A DNA stretch of 64,000 nucleotides, from positions 19,778,001 to 19,842,000 of the forward strand of contig CM106586.1 in the NCBI GenBank assembly GCA_048013815.1. Reading direction: 5' to 3'. Below, one piece after another: positions 43,115 to 57,045 of this stretch. Below the pieces are notes generated by a model that saw only the letters and a program-made list of their open reading frames with translations, did no database searches and was not told the DNA's origin. Every line of letters begins with the position of its first letter. Position 1 is the stretch's first letter. Made by a program: the position numbers and the translations under genes. Origin of the DNA: Setoptus koraiensis (Eukaryota > Arthropoda).

Positions 43115-43145
43115 GCCTCATAGTATGAGGCTCATACTATGAGGC
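43115..43145. repeat. 31-bp near-perfect palindrome
   Basis: The arms gcctcatagtatgag and ctcatactatgaggc are exact reverse complements around a single central base. No gene or other repeat explains it. Confidence 0.9.
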
Positions 43146-44000
43146 CCATGGTGGACTGGCATAGATGGACGTGAGATAACAACTCGTGCAAGCTCGTTTG
43201 GTCCTCGAGTTTCAAACTTTCTTAAGATGTAGCGCACGAACGAGCCAATATACGCGCGCCATGTCGACGTCATGCCAATCCAATTGCCAATCCATTTGCT
43301 TCAATCCAAATGTATCTAATAATCATAATAATAATAATACAATGGTGGCGCCAACCGCGCAACCAGATGCCCAGATGTCCAATATGAACTCGGCAGCACA
43401 ATTAACTGGCCCCATACATCGGTATGTATGGGGCTGTCTCAATAAGCCAATTGGCGGCTCGCTGGCATCTCGCCGGCTGTCTTGGCCAGATAGCTTGCTC
43501 GGCCCCGAATCGATAAAACTCGTGCCTATCGGCCATAATAAGCGCGCCGGATATTTTCCTCTTTGTCTGGCCATGTCGGCCGGTGGTGGGCAGCAGTATT
43601 AGACAAGGTCGTCGGATCGGAAGAAGCCCCACTTCTGCAACTGTCGCTTCGCTATATTCGCAACAGCAATCAACTATATATACACGCCAGTGCAACAGTG
43701 ACACACAACAGCGAATTCATGTTGCAAAAGTTATGTCATACATGTGCATCGGCGGTCATGCTACACTGATTTCTATCAGTCCAATGAATTTACTTCTTCC
43801 ACGCCTGTGTACCATTATGTCATCAACATCATCGCCGAGCGTTGGCCCTCATCACTGAGGTCGCTTCGCCTTGCGAGCAGCACCAATTGCGAGGCCCCGG
43901 ATGCATCAATGCATATCACTCGTGATTGCGTCTGGCTCCAGTTTGTTGGCTTGACATGGGAGCCTTGTAAAGGAAAAAATGTTTTGCAATCAGCCAATTT

Positions 44001-47000
44001 ATACTCGCCTTAGCTCTTTTTCGACCCAATTACTCTTATGCCAAAAAAACAATCGCAACGGGCAATCAAACGAATAAGAGCAGAATAAATAAGTAAAAAA
44101 CGCAACAAGAAGTTAGCCTGCACTAATTTCGACCCAACGAGGCTGCCTTCGAAATATCTCTATTGTACCTTTCTCTTGGGCACGTGCGCAAATGAATTTC
44201 GCCCAGCTCACAGGAACTGAAAAACTACGGTGTATCAGCACGTGAAAAATGACTCAACTGGACGAACAACTCGCACCAGTGCTCGAATTATACGTACTAT
44301 TAGAGATGCTAGAGGATAAATCACTTCGAGCCCGCAATGGAACACGCATGATAGCTTCTTGCCCGTCACCTGAGCAAACACACAACCAAGCTGTAAAATT
44401 GCGTCACTGGCGGCGCCCACTGTCACAAAGTTATAAATAGACCCCATTTGTTCCGTGTCCGCACACCCGCATACTGGCTATACAAGTTTTATTAAGTTGG
44501 ATATTTTCTGTAGATTGCTGAGTCTAGAGTGAAATTGCCGAATCGCTAGTCATTCGGTTACAGTTTTTCTGGACGCAAACAAGAAAAAAAAATCGTGTTC
44601 GCTAACACATTTCTGGCTAGTGCTTGCGAAAAATACTGTACAAAGAGGCGCCCATTTTATACAGTCGTCGTAATTCAGGCATCCAGAACCAAGGCCGAAT
44701 TGCGTCGCTCATTTGTATTTATCTGATCCCTCTGCACCGTCTGTGGCAAACTGGTGCCTTTCCCTCTATCTGTACTCGTGTAATCTAACCACCACGTGCA
44801 AACAAGCTGTCACACACTTCGCCTCGTGACTATTGGATTAGTTCCTCTAGTCCAATGAGGCCATTGGGGGCTAAATAGCTTAGGTGAGATGACAGGCCAA
44901 TGAAAATAAATAATTTTCAGCATTTACAATGCTACCCATGGCTGCCGTTGTATAGCCGAGAAAGCGCTCTTTTACTTGATCATCGAACATATTCCACTAT
45001 AACTACGCCTAACTGGCTTTACTGTATTGCAAAACATTGTTTGCCCACTTCAACGAAAATAATTATTGTTACAGCGGCAGAATTTTCCAGTAAAATACTC
45101 TAGTAGAGTCAGTGTATTTTCCTCGAAAATTTCATAGCGATTCTACATTTTTGAATTCCTCATTTTTTCCACATTCAGAATTTATTGGATTTACCACATG
45201 CGACACACTTGGATGAAATTAAGCTACGAAACAGCAGAGCCATCGCCGAAAAAACCCGCTACCATTCAATGGGTCCGAGTCAGAGCTTATTGAATCTCAG
45301 TAGAGGCAATTGAAAGTGAGGCGAATTTCGTTTGTTTGTTTATCGTTTTTCAATGATCGCAGGCAATTTTTCAAAAATATAAATAAAATTTAAGTTCGAA
45401 AACAGCTTTTCGAACAGACAGCTAGCGATTTCTTTGCGATCTGTGTACTGTTCATCTAGCAGTTCATCTCAATATGTTCAAACAGAAACGCTTCCGAGAG
45501 GCTGCCCTTTAAGAGATGTTCGTCCATATTCAAATTAGTTTCGCCTCGAATAAATAATCTCCACGCTGAGAGGCGTTCATATCGAGCAGCTGTGTCGTTG
45601 AAAGATATGGTTAATCATGCTGAAAACATGCCTCGTTTCATTTTCGACATGAACTGACTAGACATGTTGCCTGATGGCCTCCGGGAATAACAGCATCCAT
45701 TTGAATGGATGTTCAATAGTCCAATAGTCGAAATCATAATGATCTTGTTTGTGCATCGGCATTGGTTTGTGGTCATATTGTCACCTTAATAGTCACAAGT
45801 AAACCAGCCGTGAAATCGAGAAATTGATTTTTTTCCATCAATGAAAACCACCATTATCGGAGGTTCGCGACCTAGCCAACTATTTTTCCAGAATTTGTCT
45901 GGCATTCATTCAGTTTACTGTCATTGGCAATTCATGTGAAAGCAGATTTTGTTCTTCATCTGGCATATCAACTATATTCGAACTTCCATGCCCTACCTCT
46001 ATGTTTCAATTCTTTTTTTTACTAACTCGACATTTCCCTTATCGCGGTACGCCAACTTGGCGAGCCTAGTCGCGATTTGCGAGACGGCCTTTGAATTGAA
46101 AACTGCCAGGCAGTAATAATTTCAATGGAGGCAAAAAAGATGTCAATGAAAAACGATAAAATCAAGCTGAAGCCATTCATGTTGAGAGACCAAATGATGG
46201 GTCTGCATCGGTTTTTCTTGTGATGGATGAGTTGGAAATTTGCCAAAAAACTCAGATTTCCATGAGCATGCGCCAACTCGAACTCACCTGGATAAGTAAT
46301 GCGCAATGAGCGTTTTCGGAATCGCTCAAGCGACATTGCATCCATTACAATGTTCGTGTGCATTTTTACCCAAATTGACAGTTCACGAAATTGAAATCCT
46401 CTTCGAAACACGCTAGCTAGATTTCGTGTCGCAATGCATGAGTTGTGGAATGGTTGTGAAAAATGAGCATTTTTCGAGTTGAGCGACGATTTGTAAGGAG
46501 ATATGCAAAAAAAAGTCGCAAGCTCATCGATCAAACTCCTTTTTAGGATGACGATTCATCGATATAGAGTAAGAATTTTGGAAACGTTCGGTAAGAAATC
46601 ACAACCCGAAAGTGGAATTCTTAAATGTTCATATGCTGTCAGCTGGGTTCGGTTTGAAAATTCAAGCCGTCCGAAATTAATTAATCGACACTCGAACTCC
46701 TGTGTCGGAATCCTCTTTTTCATCATAGCTAATGACGGAATCAGCGACAATATCCACCCTACTTTGGTCAATGACGAACGATTTCAAGAGCATTACCTTT
46801 TCGGGAATTTTGGTCACTAGAGTCGATCACTCGAAGCGTATCTAAAAGAGTAGATTGGATGCGTCTGGAAATCTGTGATTCATAATGAGCTTCATTTTGC
46901 CATTTCAGGTGCCTCTAATTCAACTCTGATTCCGACTGTGATCTCTGTATGCGCAGCTTTTCGTTCTACGGGTAAATTGATTTTCGTCAAGTGCCCAAAC

Positions 47001-48839
47001 TCATTTAATCCGGAAGAGTCTGGATTTTCCCCACCTTGTTGTAGCACCGAATTTACTATATATCGCTATAATGAACTTCACGAATGTAGACTACATCATG
47101 TAGTATCACTACAGTAGTACAAATGATGTCTGTCTACCATGGTCGCTTGTGAGCTGAATCTGTAAATATTTTAGCCTGATACCGATCGCGCAAGGCGAGT
47201 GAGTTCAATGAGATCAGACTATCAATTATACTAGCTAGAACGCGAGGTGCTATCGTGCTTCCGGCTACTACTATTTGTGAACTCAAACAGCTACGAAATG
47301 AAGAGGACCCGGAGGACAAATCTTGAATCCATGTCACTCGAGATTTACATATTTGGATCAGTATATGGCGAAAATATTCACGCAATGAATAAGAATGAAA
47401 GATGAAGGATGGCGATTTGTTCGAACCACTTAGATTGTTGCTCTTCGTAGCCGATTTGTCCTCTCCGATCCACGCTGATCCAATTTCCGAACTAGGAGCG
47501 AAATTGGTGAAAACATTGGCCTAACTGAGCCCATTCGAAATGAGTTCACCAAAACAAGCAAAGAAAATAATGGCCTGCTACACTTAGTATGGTTTCCGGC
47601 GTACCCATCGGATGAATGAACGCGAGAAACACAATGAATAGATTGTTTCGATAAATACATGTCGACAACAATAAAAGAAGTATTTGAGTATCTTTCCAAA
47701 AATAAACGCGACATCGAGCCGAATAACTTGGCAAACAGGCAACATCCTGACAATTAAATCCATCAAGCTATGCATCGTATCCGCAACCACTGTGGGTGAC
47801 AGATTCCGAGCCGTCGTTTAGATATCATCATGCCATTGTTGCCGTACAATGATTTGCTATCTCACCACAATCTATGCCAAAGAATGGGATTGGCCTAAAA
47901 ATCGTAACAAAAATCTATAGATTATATCTGAACAATGCTAGTATGATGACATAATGATGATTCTATTTCATACATAATCGCATAGTAGCATAACGGTATT
48001 GCGAATAAATTCAATTTTTTTTTTCTCTCTCTCTCCCTCCTACAAAGAATAAAAGTTGATACTAGGGAGGTGAAAAAATATCGTCGCTTATAACGCATTT
48101 ACCAATATTTTTGAAAAAGCTATACACATTTACATATTGTTCGTATTTGCACACGGCGACCACGGCGGTGTTCGTGTATTTCACGAAAAGATACGCAGTT
48201 GCACCGCATATATTCATATAAATGCATTCATATAAATAAATATCCTAGATTATGCTAAATGCTGCTGAACGAAGCCAGAAAGAATAGTAATAATACTGTA
48301 ATAGTGAGTGTCCCCGCTGAACAATCGCGGGGAGCCTATTTTTTGGCACTACCTGATATGTGGTGAGTTTGTTTGCTTGCGTTCATCGCAAGATTATCAT
48401 TATTCAAATATTTTGATGCTTTATCTATACGAAGATAATAATAATGAGCACATATTCGAGTATTTGTGTGGCATTTTAAATTTTCGCTGCTTGTTGACCT
48501 GAGAATGCAATCAAGCAACCGACAGAATAGCTTATTGGGTCGGCTCGTCATTACTAGGACGTAACAATCACTGAGAACTGGTGGTCTGCGGCTAACTATG
48601 ATTATTGTCAGAGGCACCCTCAGCTAACTGCATCAGCAATTATGACTAGTTCAGCTAGCTATAAACACTGGAGTCTAGTGGCTATACATTTCGAGAAATA
48701 GCATGATATACAAAAACACAGCGATAGCGTTTAGTCAGAGTCAACTATCCGAGCAAATTGAACAGGTAAGGTTGATTCGTTGTGTTTACACAACCAATTT
48801 ATGCATGTATTGTTTGTTTCACTTGCTTATTGTTTTTCA

Positions 48840-48890
<51 letters not shown>

Positions 48891-50900
48891 GCAATCTTTC
48901 GTTATGCTCGACATAAATAAATACAAATTGCAGCAGCGAGATAGTCGACTACCAATTTGAGTGTGCCGCTGCTTGTTGGGAAGTGAATTTCAATTAAATA
49001 GCATCAGTTACCTGTCGGTTTGGTGTAAAATTTTCATTCTACTTGAGCAGACAAATTGAATCAAATTTAGCTGGTTATCGACAATCATCGACAATTTATT
49101 ATCGGCTATCAGCTATTTACTCGGTACTAGATCAACATTATTTGTGCCTCCTAAACCAATATTTGCTCATCACATGTGGTTACTGTCTTCATCAGTATCT
49201 ATCTGACACTATAACAAATAATTGCAGGAAACGACAATTGATGACATCGGCGCAAATAGTTTTTGCCCAATATGTTGTAATAAGTATGGCTTGACATAAT
49301 TGCTACTGTCACCAACTGTCTAATGTCATGTTGCATTCTCTTAGTTCGCCAAACGATGATACACAAACGACAGACAACCATGTATTTGCAGTGTAAATAT
49401 TGGCCGCGGAAGTGGCGACGATGTGCTCTGTGCCCAAAACAAATAACTGACAGTCCAATCTGTTGGCTCAAGTGATGGGAAACCTTCACAAGAGGTCGCT
49501 ACAGTTTAAATTCAGTTAGTTTCGGGGAAAGAATTGTAACAATTCTCCACTGGCACTTTGCAGTTGACATTTGCAAAGGCACGTACAAGTTAATAGCTCT
49601 TTCGGGAAAGTTGTAGTGGACACGACAGTTTTCCCTTCAGAGATGCTGAGATGCTCATGATTTTTGACAGGCTGCTGTGACGCCAATCTTATATGTGTCG
49701 ACTCAGGATTGGCGTTTAAATCCGATAGAGATGTCAATGACACTTGACAGATTATCACCAAACTAATTTCTTCAAATAGATTGTCGCTCATTGATTGTGC
49801 TGCATGTGTGCCAGAAACTCTGTGAAGTGTCGGCCGAAAAAGTTCATCCGTAACACGCTTCGGATCGATACATTGATCTTGTCTGTTGTCCAGAGTGGCT
49901 CTGGCCATCACATCCATCTTTTCCGAGAGTATTCTTTTCCGGAAAAGCAAATGTTGTATGAGTGCTCTAGACTAGAAATCACCTCGTATTTTTCAATTTC
50001 GCCCACTAGCTCTCTTTTTTTCCACTATCATGAACGTGAAAAATTGAGCAACAAATCAATTAGGGAGCATCTGCCGCAACAATTCTGTTACAAAAAGAGA
50101 AATATATTTTCAATTCGATGGTTTGACTTGGGGTGATAGAAAGCGAAAAATATCAAGCGACAAAAATCAGGGCGCACGAATTGTGAACGTCGCCAGTGTG
50201 TCATAATGTGATTTTCGCGATTCGTGAATTCTCGTAGGCGATTCTTGGAAATTTGATTCCATTCCGTAGAGGGACGAATCTTGCGAAGGACTGTTCTTGG
50301 AATAGATCGATTCAGAAACGGGGCGCAAAGCATCAATGGCGATACGAAAATATCTATTCGAATGCAGGCTGAGGTCCAGTTTTGGGAGTTAGTTCAACTA
50401 TCACATTAGAGAAGGCTATGCAATGAATAAATTCGCTGCATAAACAGCACCAAGTCGATTCAAATAGTTGTTTATGCATAATATATTCAACTTGTATGTT
50501 GAGTCTGTTTCAAGTGCAGCACATTCAGTGTATTGTTTCGAAAAGCTACACGCCGGATGCATAAATGCACCGAGAAACGTCGCTCTTGGCGCCGGCGGAC
50601 AAAATCATCTAACTTGATTATGATCGGATTATTATTGTGCGGTTCTCACATACACATTCATGTTTGGCTGTGAGGCACGCTATTAATCAATTCATTACAT
50701 TATATCATCATTCGCATCGTTATTTCATGTACGACCTGGCAACTTGTTGGGAATGATACAGAATCTGTATTACAGATGATAAGATAGAGAGGTATTTGCA
50801 TTATTCGTTGAAGGCTTGTTCCTCGTTGTCGTGCATTTTGCATTACATAACTGATTAATTTGTTCGCGCGCAGATATGCAAACGATGACAATGCGGCCCG
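44001..50900. other. AT-richer intergenic DNA, no recognised gene
   Basis: A run of nearly 7 kb with only short frames. Minus-strand frames at 46022-46534 and 47430-47790 contain hydrophobic stretches (for example SFFIDIFFASIEI) but match nothing I know and overlap frames on the other strand. An ATT microsatellite lies at 48842-48889. The block could hold a decayed gene or distant regulatory DNA. Confidence 0.45.
48842..48889. repeat. (ATT)n microsatellite
   Basis: About 16 uninterrupted ATT units. Confidence 0.95.
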
Positions 50901-53900
50901 TTCGCGAGCCCGTCCGTTATTTTTTTTCTCTTCTTTTCGCACGTGTTCAACATGTCAACAACGATTTCAATTAGTTTTAATTATTCGGGACAGTCGTCAT
51001 GACGCGCACGCCCGCCAAAAATAAACGCGAAAAAAAAAAAAAACAGATAATCCAGATTGCGCGTCACAATGCCAAATTTGTTGGCACAATCTGTTATGAA
51101 AATAAACATTCATTTACACCGACAAGCCAGGCGGATAGTTGCAATTTTTGGCTGCTGCCGGTGGTGCGATTCACCTGATAATCAGCCCGAACGTGGGGCT
51201 ACTGTGTCTGGCGCGCTCGTTGGAGCGGACAGGTCAGAGCCAGGGGATTTAATTCTAAATTGTATGTTCAGTGTAATTTTTTCGACAATGCACCTCATGC
51301 TGGAATTATCTGCGAGCGTGTAACGCGGTCGGTTGTTGTGAGTATTGGGTCGTTATGAGTATTTGGTTGTTGTGAGCGTTTTAAGGACTTTGCGCGAATC
51401 ACGCACCACCAGACAGAGAGCGGGCCCCATCGTCTGGTGCAACCGAACTCGCCAGGCCAGCCTAAACAATTGAATGTACAGTTATTACGCAATATATGGC
51501 ACTATTTACATAATGTTTATTCGCGATGCCTTTTCTCTCAGCGGAACACTTTCGCTGCCGCTCTATATGTTGCTCTATATGTTGCGTATGTTAGCACGCG
51601 CGGCATCGTTTGCATCATTGTTGCCGGTCACCTGTCGTGATTGGATGGTCACACTGTTAGCGGTGCCACGAGCAACAGACACCTATCATTATGTTATGCG
51701 GCCACTGACCAGACCAGCGGCACATACCCAGCGACGGCTAAAACGACGTCCGAAACGACGGCCAAAACGATGGCCAAAACGACGGCCAAAACAGCGGCTA
51801 AAACAACGGACGGCGATGGTTTTATTGCGATGATGATGTGATGCTTTGAGCGGCCCCATTCAGTTGGGCGCATTCACAGGGGCGCACTAATCTTAATCTT
51901 GCGCTGACAACATGCGCCCGATACGCGCTGCCTCTGGTGGACAATATATTCCGGAATAGGTAATGTTGTGCGCGTTGCCTAATAACGATGACTGACTTAT
52001 TATTATGCTGGCATTGTGTTTGATCATCGTGTTGGGCCCGTAATCTTACGTGATCGATAGTTTATGATGGCCGCCAGACACCGATAGTGAGCGCCAGAGA
52101 TAGAGAGATAAAGCAAAAGCGCCCCTCATTGACTCAAAATAGCAGCGCGGCGCCGGCCCGCAAAAGGGGCCACCGGGGATCCATCCAGAGCGCATATCAG
52201 GGTGTTTGTTTGTATTTGTCTTAGCGCGAGACGCAAAAAGATAGCCACCGCCGAGATTGATTCAATTTCTCTGACATGCCCGAACAGCACAAACAAACTC
52301 GGCACATACACACTTGCTCGCATACAAACAAACACATATCCGCCGTCTATCGATCGCCTGACAAGTGGGAGGAGAAGTTTGCTGGCATCGAGCTCGGTTT
52401 TGTTTGAGGTTATCGCCGGGCGCCCCAACGATGGCCGTCCGCCGGAGTGGCGGTCGGCGCTCAAGAATGCGCTCACAGCCGCCGAATCGCCCGCCTACCT
52501 GGACAGCCCCTCTGTGGCGGGGATCGTGCGAGCCGTTGGGGTCCGCTCTGGACGGAAATTGTGGGCCTGCTAGACGCAGATCGTTTATTCATCGTTTCGT
52601 GGGGCCAATGCACGGGCAGTTTTGCGGCCGGCCGCCAGGTAGCCCGTGCTGGCCGGAATGGGGCCCGACGCGGGCCCTCCAAGTGTGTCAGTCAGTGTGT
52701 CATTTAGCCATTTATGTGGTAGACGGAGCGGTATTGGTGTGATGCGCGGCCGGCCGCGCCACCCACCGAACACGCTACGAATGGGGCAGGCGAGCGGATT
52801 GAAACAAGAGCACTCTAATTCATTGATCCCGCGTTAAAGTACCTCAACTTTGGCCCGCTAGCCCGCTCGCCAGATATATAAATATATGTAAACACACACA
52901 CTCGCACACGAACGGCGCAGTTTTCTTGGCTGTTGACAAAGATCATCCAACCATACGGAAGCAAATTTTGTAGCCAGCGGTAACCTGCTTTGGGCCCCAA
53001 GTTGCGAGTTTCGAGTTGCGGGCCGCCAGTCGCTGGATGCGAGTCGCGAGCCGCGAGCCGCAGCTTAGGGCCGTTTAAAAGCCCGCGCCTAGAAGTAGGC
53101 CGAGCTGAGCAGCGCCGGCTTACCGCCGTTATCTTGTTCCGTTATCCCGGCGCCATACGCCGCCCGGCGCTATCTCGATGATAAAACGGATTCGTGTGCA
53201 CCCTGGCGGTGTGTCCGTTGCGTAGCGGCGCGCGGCGCGGCGCCGTTACCAACACACTGGCTCGTGCAGATATAAACTGGCCGGGCTTCGCGTCGCAGCC
53301 TGAATGAATTAAGATGAAAGGGACGCGCTAAATAAGTATTATGTAATCATGTATAAGGGTACACTCGATGAGATGACGCACGCAGCCCGGCAACATATGC
53401 TGCTGGCGCTCATCGCGGGCCGGCGGCCGTGGAGTGCCATTCAACACTCACTCACACGACAAGTCGCAAAAGTCGCTAGGTCGTTTCTTGGTTTGGCCAT
53501 TGTTGTTGTCGGCCGTTGTTGGCGCTGTTGTTGCTGCTGCTGCTGGCCGGCCGGTCGACCGGCCGACCGGCCGGCGATATCCATTAATGCGCGCGCGTTG
53601 GGTTCACTCGAGTATGAAGATGGCTCTTCACGCATTCTTGACGCTTAAACTGACCACTCAAACAATGGCCGCTTCATTGGGTCAACACAATAAATGCGAT
53701 TAAGAGAATAAGCGCGACAGCGTATTGAATATCGCGCACGCCGGGGCGCGGTTAATTTTGCTGGCCGGACTGTCTCGCTGGCTGGCTCATTGAGACATTC
53801 TTACACACTGTACACGGTGTGGCCATTATCATATTATCGAGCGTTCGCAGCCAGTTCGTAATTATCATCATTTAAACGCCAGTTCACACTGGCCGGCTGA

Positions 53901-56300
53901 TACACTGTACACTGTCTCAGTGTTGCTGAGGGCCCGTTCTTGGTATTCATGAATATTCCCGATATTGGCCCCATAATATTTCGGCCAAACATCGCCACAT
54001 TCGTTTAGCTGGCCCGGCTGCCACGTTCGTTTATCTGGCCCGGCCGGGTGTGGGGCAAAGTGAATATTCATGAGCATCTATGAATGTCTACTGTGCCGGA
54101 TGGCCAGTTTGGGCCCGCGCAACAGCGCGGGTGTTTTACTTCAAGGGGCCGGTCGGGTAATTCACACAGCTCAGTCGGGCGTTTGCAAATATAATTTCCA
54201 GCGGACACAGTGAGCGCAGCTCAGGCCAAAATGTATATTATGTCTGGCTAGTGTTATATTGCCACACGCTCACACAATACATTTAATTTGGGCCCCAGTG
54301 TTAGATTAATATCTTGACAAAGCGCTCGAGGATGCGGCAGCTCATGGTTGTGTGTCTGGCCCCCAGCGAGGGGCCGCACAACAATTTATCAATAATTGGC
54401 CAGCCTGTTGTGCAATGTCGGTGCCAATTAGTGCGCGACTTCACGTACAGTTGGGCCTCACAAGAGGCCCCGGCCCCGGCAAAAGTTGTTGTTGTTGTTG
54501 TTATCGAGGCAACAACAGAACAGCGAGCTACCATCAAGATAATGATCATAAATAAGTGAAAGACAAATGCCTGTGTGTGCCAGCGAAATTTCACTAGCAT
54601 GACGATGAAAATCTGCCACGCATCCGCTGCAAACCTACCAAACAAATATACATACGGCTATATATGCGAAACCGGGCTTGCCTGGAAAAACTCCAACGAA
54701 ACTTGAGCCGTAAGTTGGCCGGACGAGCCACACAACGGGCCCCCGTCTCGAGTCGCCGCGTTCGCGGGCCCGATTAATTTGACACTGCTGACACTGCGAT
54801 CGTTAGCATGGTGTTGATTTTTTGCCCTTTGGATGCCACCGGCAAATGCCATCAACAAACAGAGAGCCTGCTGCGCCGATCCTCAAGTCGTCCATCTAAT
54901 AATAATAATATCATCCTAATCTATTTATCAATCACACGGTAAACAATGGCCAGTGTTGATAGCCATGACAATGTTCATCAGTTTGTTGCTGCTTGTGTGA
55001 CACCTCGGCGGTTGCCAATTGTGAACTGGCCCGGCACAATGGACTCACTGGTTGGTTGTTTTATGTGGCCACCGGTTTCCCACGAACCCGTTGCGAGAAA
55101 CCAATTTCTTACGTGGGGCCAAGCGGGCCAAATCGAGCGTCATGCATGGCTCACCGACCACTAAATGACATGAATAAATAGATGGGATCGCGACACCAAG
55201 TCAAGCTGTCTCCATCGCCACAAGCCTCTCTCTCTGTCTCTCTGATATCGATCTGGTTTTCGTTGTTTTGATAATCTGACGCTGTGCTCAGTGGCGCAAT
55301 TTCGGCGGACAGGACAAGGTCGAAATGCATAAATAAACAGAGCACCCCGAACAACTTGTTCAGTCTTCTGTCTGTGTGCAATCTCTCTAATTGGATCGTT
55401 CGCAGTTTGATAAAATGCAATGCAATTTTTTCGTTTTTCGTCCTTTTTTCTACTCGCTTTTTTTTTTCATTTCGTTTATTTTCCAGCGCGCGCCAGCGCG
55501 AAAGACCAAGAGCGAATCATTAGTTAATTGTTTCAATGTTGTCTAACTGGCACTGCTGCTGCAAGACGGCGATCATCTGCACCATATGGCATCTGGACAA
55601 GCTGAAATTCAACACTTTGTGCAACTGGACCCCGTGCCCGTTTCCTCTTTGCTGGGTTTTTCGGCGCCCCCAACAACTAATAATGCGCTCTGGTGTTGTT
55701 GTCTCTCTCGTCTAGCCGCCAGCTACCAACAAGCGGCATGTGCGAGCCCGCTACTAAATTGATTTTTCCGAGGATTAAGTATGAGTGAAAAGCTCGACTC
55801 AAAACATAGTGTGTGACACGATGGCAATGTTGTTGTACGGTGTGCCATCCGACAGCGAAACAAACACGGAAAAAACAAAACAACAACAGAAACATCAACT
55901 TATATACTGTTTGTGTGTTGTTTAACGGCATGAAAAATTGAGAATGGATTACTAACTGTTATGTTGTACCTAGCGACCGAGCAACTTAAATGTCAGGTGC
56001 ATATAATGACAAGTGTGCGGATATTACGTAACGGCTGGCGGTATTTTGTGTTTCGTGTTGTTGTTGTTGTGGTCCTCTTGAACAACAACGATTGGAAATT
56101 GCTGTCAAAGTCCCAATGTGTCTCACTAAATAGTGTCCCCTGATGAGCGGAAGTTTTCGGCTGGTTTGAGCAAAACCGAATTGACCACTAGTCATGTACA
56201 ACTGGCATGCACAATGTTGTGACTAAATTGAGGCACGCACTAAGTAACAGTAGTAGTCAACAGACGAAACTTATCGTCACTCGAGGAAAGCGACATAAAT
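50901..56300. other. GC-rich intergenic DNA with GGCC palindromes, no recognised gene
   Basis: GC rises again, with short Arg/Pro/Ser-rich frames that overlap in several frames. Palindromes include gcgcggccggccgcgc (52744-52759) and cggccggtcgaccggccg (53548-53565). A 12-nt repeat lies at 51731-51813. No protein family is recognised. Confidence 0.5.
51731..51813. repeat. 12-nt tandem repeat
   Basis: About seven imperfect copies of cgacggccaaaa, open as a Lys/Arg/Pro repeat in one frame and a Thr/Ala/Lys repeat in another. Neither looks like a gene. Confidence 0.8.
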
Positions 56301-57045
56301 CACTCGCTGGGCCGTTTAATAAAAGATAAACAATAATTGTCGTGCAGCCTTCGAAAAGAATTTCTTTTGAGAATTCTTGACCATGGCTCGCCAACTATAT
56401 GAATCGACCATCTTGTTAAAATTTCTCGCTGTTGCACCAGATTATCTCGATAGCTGCAAGTTCCATTACTGACTCACTTCTACGCTTTTATAAATGACCA
56501 TTATGGTGGCATAATAGCATTGGCGAGAAAGAAATCAACATTAAGCTGGCATAATGGGGCTCAAATTGATCTCTTTATTCTCAAGACTGGAGATGGCACA
56601 ATGTGTGTGTGCGATATTGTTTGCTGCCTCGACTAAAATCCGACGCAATATTCACTTTTCCACTCACTCAAATCTCCTTTTCGATCACCGCTCCCACTGT
56701 GAGCGAAATGGCCGATCTGAACTTTCCGACTGCAACGAATCACTTCAATCGGGTTCGATCCGCCATCATGCGGAGATTGGCAATGTTATGCGAACAAGTA
56801 TAAAAGTTTACTCAAATGTATTTATGATGAGACGCTTGGCGCAATGCTCAAGATTCTATTCAGATAATTGGCGGAGAAAAATTTCGAGAGGCGAGATACA
56901 ACTTTTACAATTTGCTTTTAGATAAAACTAGTTTAGTAATTATTTATTAATAGCTACAATTCATCAATTCCAAGTATTCATTATCCTTTGTATGCTATTT
57001 GATGTTGCTACAATGTATGCGACATTGTCAAGCAGGTCAAGCTAC
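56301..57045. other. Intergenic DNA downstream of the secreted-protein gene
   Basis: Contains the presumed 3' UTR of the minus-strand gene at 57046-57930; minus-strand AATAAA signals are present near 56940-56950 (tttatt on the plus strand). A plus-strand frame at 56603-56803 is open but unrecognised. Confidence 0.4.

Larger units (their letters stand above)
40441..44000. other. GC-rich intergenic DNA, no recognised gene
   Basis: Short open frames only, none with family resemblance. It holds a gttcggcccg-type repeat (about 40556-40615), a 9-nt attggcgtc repeat (about 40639-40672), a GTT/GTC run (41328-41403) and a long palindrome (43115-43145). GGCC words are abundant. Confidence 0.5.

Noticed and set aside
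56603-56803. Plus-strand frame with a gggttcgatcc word that looks like a tRNA T-loop
   Set aside because: No A-box or acceptor stem pairs with it at tRNA spacing, and the short protein frame matches no family.
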